Below, piece by piece: positions 11,014 through 20,519 of a DNA stretch of 64,000 nucleotides. The notes beneath the pieces are model-generated. The model saw only the letters and a list, made by a program, of their open reading frames with translations, ran no database searches and was not told where the DNA came from. Position 1 is the stretch's first letter. Each line of letters opens with the position of its first letter. The position numbers were made by a program, and so were the translations under genes. The DNA is from Mesocentrotus franciscanus (lineage: Eukaryota > Echinodermata > Echinoidea > Camarodonta > Strongylocentrotidae). Location of the stretch: NCBI GenBank assembly GCA_037976565.1, contig CP137671.1, forward strand, positions 15,268,556-15,332,555, read 5' to 3'.

Positions 11014-11215
11014 AAAGCTTCTTTGCTCTTTTCATTATATCCGTAAGAAATGTATTAATCTTAACACAAAATTGAAGATATGATCAGGATATACACTGTT
11101 GCCCTAAAATTTGAATATTTTTTCTTACCTCTTTTTATTAAATGATTTTGGCATTATGGTTTATTCTTGATAGATAATGTATTTATCTTCTCAGAACTGT
11201 ACTGATCGATTTGAA

Positions 11216-12340
11216 GAAATAAAAGTAAACTGATTTAATTGGAATCCGGTATTAATGTTTAAGTTCAATGCTATACGAGATAACAGAGTCAAACAATTTA
11301 ATTTTAAACTTTTGCATATGATTTTACCCTCAAAATATAACCTATATAAATGTAAAATTTAAAACGATTGCGGATGGTGAAAATTGTAATACCGTTGCAA
11401 CATCACAAAATATGATGCTAGGGTGTAACAAGATAATTGTGTTTTAGTAAATTGTAACATGTTTGATATATCTTCCTTTTTTATTAGATATTGGATATGA
11501 TGTAGGGAAGTTAGGTATTTACTTGGTAAACATTTTGATTCATTTTGGTGAATATGTTAAGTCTAAGAACTTTGTTAAACTTTGAAAACAAAAAGCAAAA
11601 TGAATGGTAGAAATCTTTTGACTGATTTGAAGTATGAATTGATGTCACATTCAAATACTAAAACAAAAGCAAATGTTAATGAAAAATAGGTAAAGGCTTT
11701 GATTGACATGTTTTTCAGTATTAAATAACTTGAAAATGGCCTTTGTGAATTTTGTCATGAAAATTAAGGAAAAAAATTAAATTTTATTTAATGGTCTGTA
11801 AGAGATATACACGAGAGAGGAAAAAGTTGTTTTCAAGGTTGAAAATGTAAAAAATGAGTTTACATAATTTATTGGGAAAGAAGATCATCTGCATGCTCTG
11901 ATGGCTTTTATAAGAACTACAGATAGATATCACTCATTGTAGCTGGTGAGTTTTAACTAACTTTGCCAAGGTGATGTAAATAGCAAATTGTATTTATTTT
12001 TTGTTAAAGATTATATATAGGCCTATACGCCAATGTTTGATTTGTATTTATATTATTTCATGTTCACTCTCTCTCTCTCTCTCTCAGAGAGGAAGGAAGG
12101 GAAAAGTATAGTTTAGCACTGCATAGTTAACCTTTATTAATACTCGCTCCCTGTTCACGGTCGATACCTAAATTATTGCCCACACCATCGATTGAACGGT
12201 CACAACCAACGAAAGGAAGCTGTGAAACTCGGTAGCTACCATTCGAGGAGCAATATAATTGATGAAAAATGAAGCACTGAAATGACTTGAGTCAATATTT
12301 GAGCTAGAGAAAAAGAAACAGCGCCATCTAATCACAATTG
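11216..12340. other. No gene seen; AT-rich
   Basis: Beyond the end of the duplicated block. AT-rich with a TC run at about 12067-12087. No exon, TIR or LINE frame was recognised. Confidence 0.4.
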
Positions 12341-12600
12341 ATCAATAACTCGAAGAACAGTATAGCCAGGCGGAAATAATATTTTCAGATTGGACAGCCT
12401 TCAAACCCAAGAACAACAGCGAAAGTAAATCAATATACCTAAGACAAAACACCTTGTTACTACGAAATCCATTTGATTTGATTTGATTTCTGCATTTTTC
12501 CAAATATAATATAACTGAATAACAAAGAACATATAAATGTAAGATATAATACAACATATACAAACAATAATTACTTCATGTCAATTTTTTTTTTTTTAAA
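12340..12600 (-). mobile_element. LINE 3' end remnant, minus strand
   Basis: ATTTGATTTGATTTGATTTC at 12472-12491 is the minus-strand (AAATC)n tail of a LINE copy, followed by its AT-rich 3' region. No coding part remains. Confidence 0.4.
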
Positions 12601-12651
12601 TATGTACATATAATAACGAAACTTAATATTTCCATAACATATTATCATAAA

Positions 12652-12789
12652 GGTGTGACAGGTGTTGCAGTGCCTGTGGAGAGATCCAAACTATGGATCA
12701 TGTCATCGATGCTTGTCCTATCTACAAATCCCCTCACGGTGCTTCTGGACGTCGAGAGCTCGATGATGAGACAATCAGTTGGCTTTAGC
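12652..12789 (+). mobile_element. LINE C-terminal cysteine motif fragment
   Basis: One plus frame reads CDRCCSACGEIQTMDHVIDA, then CPIYKSPHGASGRRELDD and ETISWL before a TAG stop at 12787-12789. The C-x2-C ... H-x4-C arrangement (CxxCGExxTMDHVIxxCP) is the C-terminal motif of several LINE ORF2 proteins. The rest of the LINE is missing. The 3' part of the fragment coincides with the left arm of a perfect hairpin. Confidence 0.65.
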
Positions 12790-12806
12790 CAACTGATTGT
12801 CTCATC
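12765..12806. repeat. Perfect hairpin, 20-bp arms, 2-base loop
   Basis: Arm 12765-12784 (GATGAGACAATCAGTTGGCT) is exactly inverted at 12787-12806 around TT. The left arm is the end of the LINE C-terminal frame, so the right arm looks like an inverted copy of LINE coding sequence, for instance a snap-back at integration or repair. Confidence 0.95.
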
Positions 12807-12959
12807 CTTATTTATAAGGATCTTCCTATTTAGATGATGTACTCCTTAATATTCTTCGTACGAACGAACGCTCGATCATAAATTTGAAGTATTATCTGAA
12901 CTATCTGTTGAAAAAGTGCAGGAGACCGCAATGATAAGCGATACTTGACTAGGATGGCG

Positions 12960-15900
12960 GCCTAAAAAAAAAACTTTAAAAAAATCTTAAGGTAAAACTT
13001 AAAATTAAAAAGTGTTAAAACATATGTGTGTGAGTTTGTGAGTGTGCTGTGTAAGTGTATATTGTGTGCGTGCGTGTGTGTGTGTGTGTGCGTGCGTGTT
13101 TGTATGTGTGTGTAACGTGTGCATGTAGCTCTATGTTGTATGGTGGATTTGAAACAGATGTAGCCTTTCAATAAATATATCCAAGAATACGAAATGTAAA
13201 ACAAAATTTGCAAAAAATGAGTTGCAATGTGACCAAAATTTGAGATGTCAATGATAATTGCCTACTGCATGATGAAATCACTTATGTAGATACTTCGATA
13301 TAAGAGGGTTTTTTAAAGATGCTTTAAAAGAATAGAAAGATGAACAATGCCTTATTGAATTTGGTAAGGAGTTCCAAACATCTGGTCCATGATGTCTTAC
13401 TGACTTTTGGGTTAAAAGTATTTTGGGATTTTCTAAGTGTTAATTTGTTGAACAACGGGTGGGATATGTGTGAATGTTTGAGTTTAAACTGTAAATGTTG
13501 TGAAATAGGGATGGTAGTCGATTATGAGAATATTTATACATAAAAATGCTTGTCTGAAAAATGTGAATATCTTGTATTTTTAATGTTTTTAAACGATGAA
13601 ATAAAGGTTCCGTGTGTGATATATAATTTGAGTTAGTGATCATGCGAATCGCTCTCTTTTGAAGCAAAAAATAAGGAAATAATTCTTGTTATAATACAGT
13701 TGCCCCATACAATATTATAATATATCACATGTGATAAAATTAGAGAATTGTATAATATAATCATAGATCTTTCAGAAATTTAAAAAAAAAAACTTATACA
13801 GTATTCCAATATTCCTCGTTACTGATGTATGTATATTACGTATATGCTCATTAAAATTTAGATGAGAGTCAATAGTGACTCCTAAAAATTTACAGATTGT
13901 TTTTTCAATGAGAGGCAAGCCATCAATCTCAATATTACAATTTCTTATATCATGTACGTTAGTCTTTTTAAACTAAATGAAATTTGTTTTACTCAGATTT
14001 AATGACAATTTATTAGATTTAAACCACTTAGAAATTTTCATTAATTCACAGTTTAACCGCATTATGAGCGTATCCAAGTTTTTATGGGAATAAGAAATTC
14101 TCGTATCATCAGCAAAGATGATAAAATTTAAGAGTGAAGAGGTTTCAATAATATAATTTATATAAATAATCAATAACAATGGACCCAATATAGATCCTTG
14201 CGGTACTCCACATTTAATAGTTAATTTTGATAATTCATGACTTTGGAAAGATACGTATTGCTGTCTTTCTTGTAAATAATTAGTAAACCATGAAAGAGCT
14301 TGACCTCTTACGCCATTGTATTGTAATATATGTATTAGTATGTTATGATCAATCGTATCAAAAGCTTTTGACAAGTCCATAAATACTCCAATAAAATGTT
14401 CACTGTCCGCAAAAGCCTCAATTATTTTATCATACATATGCAACATTGCATAGTTCTAAATCCGAACTGGTTAGGAATCAATGAATTATTTTTTTGTAAG
14501 AAAATGTTAAGTCTTTTATATATTATTTTTTAGAGAATTTTAGAGATACTTGGTAATAATGATATTGGCCTATAATCAGTTATTAATGAGGAATCGTCCT
14601 TTTTATAAATAGGAATCACTTTAGCGATTTTAAGCAAATTTGGGCATACACCCGTTGAAATTGATAGATTAAATATATATTTCAGGGGGGTTACGATATT
14701 AAAGATTATTTGTTTCAATAAGTGAACACTTATACTATCATGGCCACTAAATTTTGTAGAATTTAGGTGTTGAACAACATAATAACTTTATAATCATTTG
14801 TTGGAGTAAGAAATAAGGAATTTTCACGTGGGAAATTCAAGGACTTGTTGTAGTCCGTGTCACCTCATTCAATATTAGCTGCTAAATTAGGACCTACATC
14901 TATATAATACTCATTAAAAGCTTTTAAAATTTTAATTGGATCTGTTATTTGTTGTTCATTAACTAAGAAACATTTATTACTTTCTGTATTTTTCTTGCCT
15001 AAGAGTTCCTTTACAGTTTTCCATAATAAATTATTGTTAGTTGGATTACTTTCTATGTTGTTAGAATAATATAACTTCTTGGACAATCGTATAAGAGATT
15101 TAAGATGATTCCTATACGTTTTATACTTCTTAAACTTGTCGTTACATTGACTTGTAAAGACTTTCTTATACAACTTATTACGAGCGACTATGGAACGAAA
15201 AATACCCTTTGTAATCCATGCTTGTTTGGCCTTTTTACCTTTTTTATTTTGACAAGGGATATATTATTATGATAATAATATAATACAATTTCTAGACATT
15301 TTTCATATGATAAATTTACGTCAGTCACACATAATACATCGACCCATTCTTCTTGGTCTAAATCAAAGTTTAATGATTCAATATTTTGTTTTGTTTGTTT
15401 TCTATACATTGCACAATTATTTTAGTAATTTTTTGAACAAATTGAACTTTAGAAATAATAAATATTGGTAAATGATCCGAAATATCGCAATACAACAGAC
15501 CATTTATAAAATTATTATGAGCCACATTCGAAAAAATGTTATCAATGAGAGTTTGAGAAATACATGAAATTCTTGTTGGTTTATCAATATGTGAGTTCAA
15601 TGCGTAATATTGCAGTGTACAACTAAATTTCTCAATGTGGTTAACATCAGAATTTAAAAGATTAATGTTAAAATCGCCCATTATATAAACTTCTTTATTT
15701 CTCGGGAAACATTATCAAGACATCTATCAAAATTAGGGGGTCTATACATTATGCCAACTATTATGTTTTTGGTGTTATCATTTAATATTTCAATAAATAA
15801 ATCTTCAGCACCTTCGATTATGTATGTATAGCGCTACTCCGCCTCCTCTACCATGGTCACGATCAGAACGAAACATGTGATAGTTTGGTATATTAAAAAG

Positions 15901-16200
15901 AGGTGGGGAATTTTTATGGAGCCAAGTTTCAGATAAGCCTATTATGGAAAATTGGAAGTTATTTAGTTGTAAAAAGTTCTTGTACGGACTCAAAATTCTT
16001 ATTCAAACTTCTAGTATTAACATGAAATAGGCTGAAGTCAGGATTAGCTTGAAGATGCGTGGATTTCGAGTCATCGTTCATTTGATCGCTATTATTAGAT
16101 GAATTAAAACTAGAATTAAATTCTTCTACTGTATAATACTTACTTTCAACATTTCTCAAACCTTGGTCAAAATTTGCGTTAGGAAAAATCATTCAGAATT
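12960..16200 (-). mobile_element. Near full-length LINE (family 1), minus strand, many frame breaks
   Basis: Read on the minus strand, 16192 downward gives the endonuclease: FSLFHVNTRSLNKNFE, IIGLSETWLH, YHMFRSDRDHGRGGGVALYI, then GDFNINLL (15680) and ISDHLPIFII. A linker follows (15409-14865). Then come the reverse transcriptase blocks: IYKKDDSSLITDYRPISLLP (14640), FMDLSKAFDTIDHNIL (14380), GVPQGSILGPLL (14210) and FADDTRISYSH (14110). The C-terminal block HTYPTRCSTN is at 13450. The 3' UTR contains a TG run at 13066-13090. At least six frameshifts or stops; no ORF1 recognised. The same family is present on the plus strand at 18120-18861 plus 24450-26440. Confidence 0.9.
13025..13115. repeat. 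TG dinucleotide repeat in LINE 3' UTR
   Basis: A TGTG/CGTG-rich run. The sister LINE copy has the complementary CA run at about 26155-26210, so the repeat belongs to the LINE itself. Confidence 0.85.
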
Positions 16201-16703
16201 TTGGAATATCTAAAATATACAAGAAAAGCCATAGAGAGCGCGCTGTGTGAGTTTGTGTTCATGTGTGATAGTGTCTGTGCATGTAATGTTGTGAATATGT
16301 GTACGTTCCTGTGTACATGGTTGTGCTAGTGCTGAAAATAAACGTTTTGTAAGAAATCATAAGTGAAGGTAAAAAGGGCAACATAATCATAATCACTTGC
16401 AGGTCTCAAAATCACAGTGTTTGTAGCCCATGGGACATAAATATAGCTATTCAGATTAATTATGCAAGTATATCGAGTTATTTGTTGGTAGTCTTTAAAT
16501 AAAGTAACTTTATTATCGTGAATTGTGAACATATAGATTACAATTTAAAAGAAAAAGTATAGAAATAAAGCGCAATCTAATGCGTACTTTAAACATGCAA
16601 TATTATTTATGTTTTTTAAATAACCTCATGTAACGAAATATGTAAAACTTTCCCCCCAAAGATGCTAAAATTAACCAAAGGAAAGGTTTAATTTGCACTC
16701 GTG
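16201..16703. other. No gene seen between LINE and MITE
   Basis: Contains a GTGT-rich stretch (about 16240-16330) and AT-rich DNA. No homologous sequence beyond the LINE 5' end was recognised in the sister copy. Confidence 0.35.
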
Positions 16704-16839
16704 ATTAGACTCAGGCGCGGATCCACGGGGGGCTCGACGGCCCCCTGGCCAATAGTGCTCTAACTCCCCGCTCAGGCGCGGATCTACGGGAGGTTTTAGG
16801 GGGTTGAACTTGAACCCCTTGGGCCGCCAAAAAAAAGAA

Positions 16840-16930
16840 GAAAGAACGCACACTGGAAAGAAACCTTTCAAGTGCAAATATTGTGAGAAGATATTCAACT
16901 CATCTGGTAACTTAACCAAACACATGATAA
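16840..16930 (+). pseudogene. C2H2 zinc-finger fragment inside the MITE
   Basis: The plus frame reads RTHTGKKPFKCKYCEKIF and then NSSGNLTKHM. This is a canonical inter-finger linker (HTGxKPF) followed by one C2H2 finger: C-x2-C, the hydrophobic F and L, and the first histidine. The second histidine is missing because the homology stops after KHM. It is a piece of a host multi-finger gene, not the BED finger of a hAT transposase. It cannot fold as a complete finger. Confidence 0.75.
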
Positions 16931-16949
16931 CTCTAGATATAACTGTTTA

Positions 16950-17390
16950 TAAAGACGTAATCATGCACTGCTTTCTATGGCCTCCTTACGGGGGTTCAAA
17001 ATAGCCCCCAAAAAAAAATCGCCTCGCCGCTATACGCGGCTCATGGACGATCAAACTGTTTAAACTGTTACTTGCTTTAAAAAAGACGTAATCATGCATT
17101 GCTTATTATGGTCACCATTGTGTTAGTATAGATGCCAGGAAAACATCACTGACGGGGTTCAAAATAGCCCCAAAAAAAAAAAAAAAAAAATCGCCTCGCC
17201 GCTACGCGGCTCGAAGACGATGATCCGCATCGTCACGGGGTCAAACTGTTTAAACTGTTACTTCATTTAAAAAAGACGTTATCATGCACTGCTTTTATGG
17301 TCTCCATTGTGTTAGTAGATGCCAAGAAAACATCATTTACGGGGGTTCAAAATAGCACCAAAAAAAAAATTACGAATTGGCCCCCTCCTG
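16950..17390 (+). repeat. Tandem repeat, roughly 130-190 bp units
   Basis: The string AAAGACGT(A/T)ATCATGCA recurs near 16951, 17083 and 17272. Downstream each unit has GGGGTTCAAAATAGC, a poly-A run and, in two units, ATCGCCTCGCCGCTA. The units lie inside the MITE. Confidence 0.8.
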
Positions 17391-17539
17391 CCACCGGCTG
17401 GATCCGCCCCTGATTTGACTAAACAAATAATGAGAGGCATTGGCAAAAGTCAGAGTACGAACAGCTGGTATGTACGAGCCAGAACCTTGTTGGCATAAAG
17501 AACATACGAATGCACTCAATGAAATAAATAAAATGTTTC

Positions 17540-17905
17540 CCACGCGTTAGTTAGCCGTTCTGATGATACGTGTAGGTGATAAATGCCAGTGCCTGCACAA
17601 ACATGGACAATACAATATGCCACCCTTCCAACGCAACCGAATCCAATGCACGAACCCCAGCCGAGCGCCCCGCCACAAACCATCCCTCCCACCCGCCACG
17701 AATAACTGCATCCCGACAGCCAGAACGCAAACCGCGCACACTACGTGCCGCCAGGCAGGACAAGCCTTATATTGTTTGTCTCACCTAGCAACAACGAACG
17801 TACACCATTCGCACCCCCACCACCGAAACACAATCACCCGCAGCAGGCGAAAGAACAAACCTGAAACGAGGCACCCGCAACAAAGATCCTCGCATCAAAC
17901 CCGAT
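17540..17905 (+). other. GC-rich block before the plus-strand LINE, product unknown
   Basis: Markedly C- and CG-rich (for example CCGCCACAAACCATCCCTCC) compared with the AT-rich surroundings, open in several frames. The frames are rich in Pro, Arg, Thr and His and show no domain. Position 0.2-0.6 kb upstream of the plus-strand LINE endonuclease suggests a LINE 5' region or ORF1 remnant; a captured fragment is an alternative. Confidence 0.35.
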
Positions 17906-18119
17906 TAAATCGCGATTTAGATATGCATCTTTCTATTTATTTAATATATGACTTTTACTGACAATTATTGGATTTTATGTGCAAGCCAAAAGCTCACGTT
18001 GGCTGTTCATGCAGTTCACAATGATTATCAATACTGGGATTTTTTTAGCTTGATTTGGCTAATAACATATCTCTACTAAAATCATTTTCCAAAATAATAG
18101 AAAGAATTGTTTTTACCAG

Positions 18120-18861
18120 GACCATTAAATTTATATACAGTAGAAGAATTTAATTCTAGATTTAATTCATCGAATAATAGCGATCAAATGTACGACGACT
18201 CAAACTCCATGCGCCTTCAAGCTAATCCTGACTTCAGCCTATTTCATGTTTAAATAAGAATTTTGAGTCCGTACAAAAAAAAATTTTGCAACGAAATAAC
18301 TTTCAATTTTCTATAGGATTAACTAAAACTTGGCTCCATACCGAATTCTCCACCTCTATTAAATTAATACCAAACTGTCATATGTTTCGTTCTGATCGTG
18401 TCCATGGTAGAGGAGTAGGGCTATACGTACATAATCATTTAAAAATTAAAGTTAGGTCCGACTTACACACTGCCGGAAGGCGCTGAAGATTTATTCATTG
18501 AAATATTGAATGATAAAACCAAAATCATAAAAGTTGGCATAATGTATAAACCCCTTATCATAATGTAGATATTTCTTGGATAATTTTGATAGATGTCTTG
18601 ATAATGTTTCCCGAGAAAATAAAGAAGTTTATATAAAGGGCGATTTTAACATTAATCTATTGAATTCTCATGATAACCACATTTTGAAAATTAGTAGTAC
18701 ACTGCAATCTTACGCATTGAACTCACATATTGATAAAACGACAAGAATTTCATGTATTTCTCAAACTCTCATTGACAATATTTTGTTGAATGTAGCTCGT
18801 AATAATTGTTACCAGTTACCGATATTTATTATTTCTAAAGTTCACTTTGTTCATATGAAAA
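18120..18861 (+). mobile_element. LINE family 1, plus copy, 5' (endonuclease) part
   Basis: Matches the complement of 15430-16150: TATACAGTAGAAGAATTTAA at the start, then frames with NFQFSIGLTKTWLH, SDRVHGRG, GDFNINLLNS and SHIDKTTRISCISQTLIDNI. The catalytic E of the SETW block is replaced (TKTW), and the SDH block is partly deleted. It breaks off at 18861 within the stretch that continues at 24450, because a 5.6-kb block is inserted. Confidence 0.85.
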
Positions 18862-18930
18862 CGTTTGCTTGGATTTGTCTCATAAAAGAAGTTGACCACA
18901 ACACACAGCGTTGAGTGCAGGGGTCACGGG

Positions 18931-19225
18931 CACAGAACTGGAAAATACGTAGAGCGCTCATCCCGATTCACAATGCACAGATCGACGTGTTGCCGTTGAA
19001 CGTGATGGATCGAAATACGCTCGAGTGCACACGCCGCCATTTTGCTTAGTCCTCGATCTTTTCAGCTCACAAATTTGAAGAATTCCAGTCTGGCCTGTCA
19101 TTGTGAAAAAAGCGGCGAACACAAAAGAGGACTAACAAAGATGGCGGATATCACCTTATCACGTACGAGCGCTGGCTACATTTTCGAACCACTATGAGCC
19201 TTCTACGTATATTTACAGTTCTGTG
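18931..19225. mobile_element. 295-bp MITE with 8-bp target duplication
   Basis: Termini CACAGAACTG (18931) and CAGTTCTGTG (ending 19225) begin inverted repeats of about 30 bp (next: TACGTAGA). Flanks GTCACGGG at 18923-18930 and 19226-19233 are identical. Perfect 8-bp duplications are produced by hAT and P superfamily elements (family knowledge). No coding capacity. Confidence 0.88.
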
Positions 19226-19383
19226 GTCACGGGCCACTGGCTTCATCGGGAAGGTAGTTGAATTATGTGAATGAGTAAATTCCAACAAAAATATACATCC
19301 AATCAAAACAAATTTAATACTAGAAGAAAGCTAACGATTAGTATATTCATTAGCCGCTTGCCCCAAAGACGCTTGACCACAAT

Positions 19384-19930
19384 AGGCTAGGAAAGATATT
19401 ACATTTTTTAGGTAAACGTCAAACAAATTGCAATAAAATCTTTGCCACTGCAATGCATTTTAGTAAGGTCCCCAAAATGACATACTAAAAGTCCCAAAAA
19501 ATCCAAGTAGTGGAAGTGTGCCTAATTTGCATAAATCCAATATGGCCGCTATTTCGAGGATTTTCACATAGATTTTGTCATATTTTTCAACTTGTATAGG
19601 CTGTTGTGGCACTAAAGGAGTAGGAAAAGTGAGCTGCTGTACATTTTGTATCAACTAAAATACCCATATACTACAGGTACATCACACACCTGAAACAAAT
19701 CTCCGCACACCCACACCCACACAATCCAACATGTGATTTATGCTCAATTTATCACCTTAGCAGATGATTTTATTTCATTATGCGCTAGACAAATATCATG
19801 TCATTTTAATTATATTGAAATAACTAAAACAAAAATATTCAGAAAAACTGGCCCTTACGAGTATCCGTTCAAACACAAGAGCTGTTGGTAGGGCTTTGTA
19901 GGGGTACAGCCTGTACCTTACATTATCCTC
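19384..19930 (+). repeat. Left terminal inverted repeat
   Basis: Pairs with 23610-24152. Both arms hold a mirror-image 64-codon open frame (19460-19654 minus, 23891-24085 plus), which is only a consequence of the repeat. Confidence 0.88.
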
Positions 19931-20519
19931 ATGGTGATTGGAATTAGAAGTTGTTCTCAGTGCAACAGTTTACTTAATTTTAGAGAGGTGACAAACAGAA
20001 GCAAACATTGTATGCTAATGGTTCATCACAGTACAAGTATCCATATTACTGCGGTATTGTGCTCTCTAGCTAGTCACTATTTTTGTCAAATATTCAACTA
20101 AGTTAGACCTGTAAGCTTTTATTGTGTGATATCCATGATGCCTAATTCATAGTCATTCATTGTAAAACTTTAAAGTAGAACACCCAATAATAGTTTCATT
20201 ATAATATCGATGGAAAGCTCATAATGTGCAGAATACAATACATTTTTTTAATTATGATATCAGAACCCACTAAGGCACAATAACTAATCAAAGTTTGTCA
20301 CTACACCCCACTTCATCTAAAGTCATTCAGAGGTCAAATTAAGCCTGTAATTTATGACGCCACAGAATGTACACCTTTCTTGATCGCCGATCTATGCAGT
20401 GCTACAAAAGGCAAGCCTACACATGAGCCTAGCTACATCAATAGGAAGGGGGATTTAGTTGTTGATGTGGTACTGGTTGTGCTATTACTGTAGTTGTAGT
20501 AGGGATATGCATAAAAAGA

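Larger units (their letters stand above)
7507..11215 (+). repeat. Segmental duplication, copy 1, block 1
   Basis: Aligns in direct orientation with 37721-38132 plus 45527-49290. Landmarks shared in order: AAGGGTATTATCAG, the C-rich ACCGATCATTATCTTTG, the tRNA-derived SINE, AAACAACAACAACAACA, TATCCACCATATTAAGATGG, and GAATATAGGAATATTACTTG. Copy 1 has one extra insertion (nested MITE, 8764-9112) and keeps about 115 bp (8097-8215) missing from copy 2. An 11-bp unit (ATTACTGGAAA) is expanded at about 10267-10300. No coding exon is recognised. Confidence 0.9.
16712..17412. mobile_element. hAT-like MITE (GGCGCGGATCC family) with captured zinc-finger piece
   Basis: Left end CAGGCGCGGATCCA at 16712; right end TGGATCCGCCCCTG ending at 17412. 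Flanks ATTAGACT (16704-16711) and ATTTGACT (17413-17420) differ at one base, as expected for an aged 8-bp target duplication. CAG-starting termini and 8-bp duplications are hAT features (family knowledge). A second left terminus (CAGGCGCGGATCTA) starts at 16772, so there is internal nesting. Inside are a C2H2 fragment and about 190-bp repeats starting near 16954, 17086 and 17275. Sister copies are at 26211-26400 and 61444-61688. Confidence 0.82.

Noticed and set aside
19460..19654. 64-codon ORF conserved with 23891-24085
   Set aside because: Conservation follows from the terminal inverted repeats; no evidence of coding.
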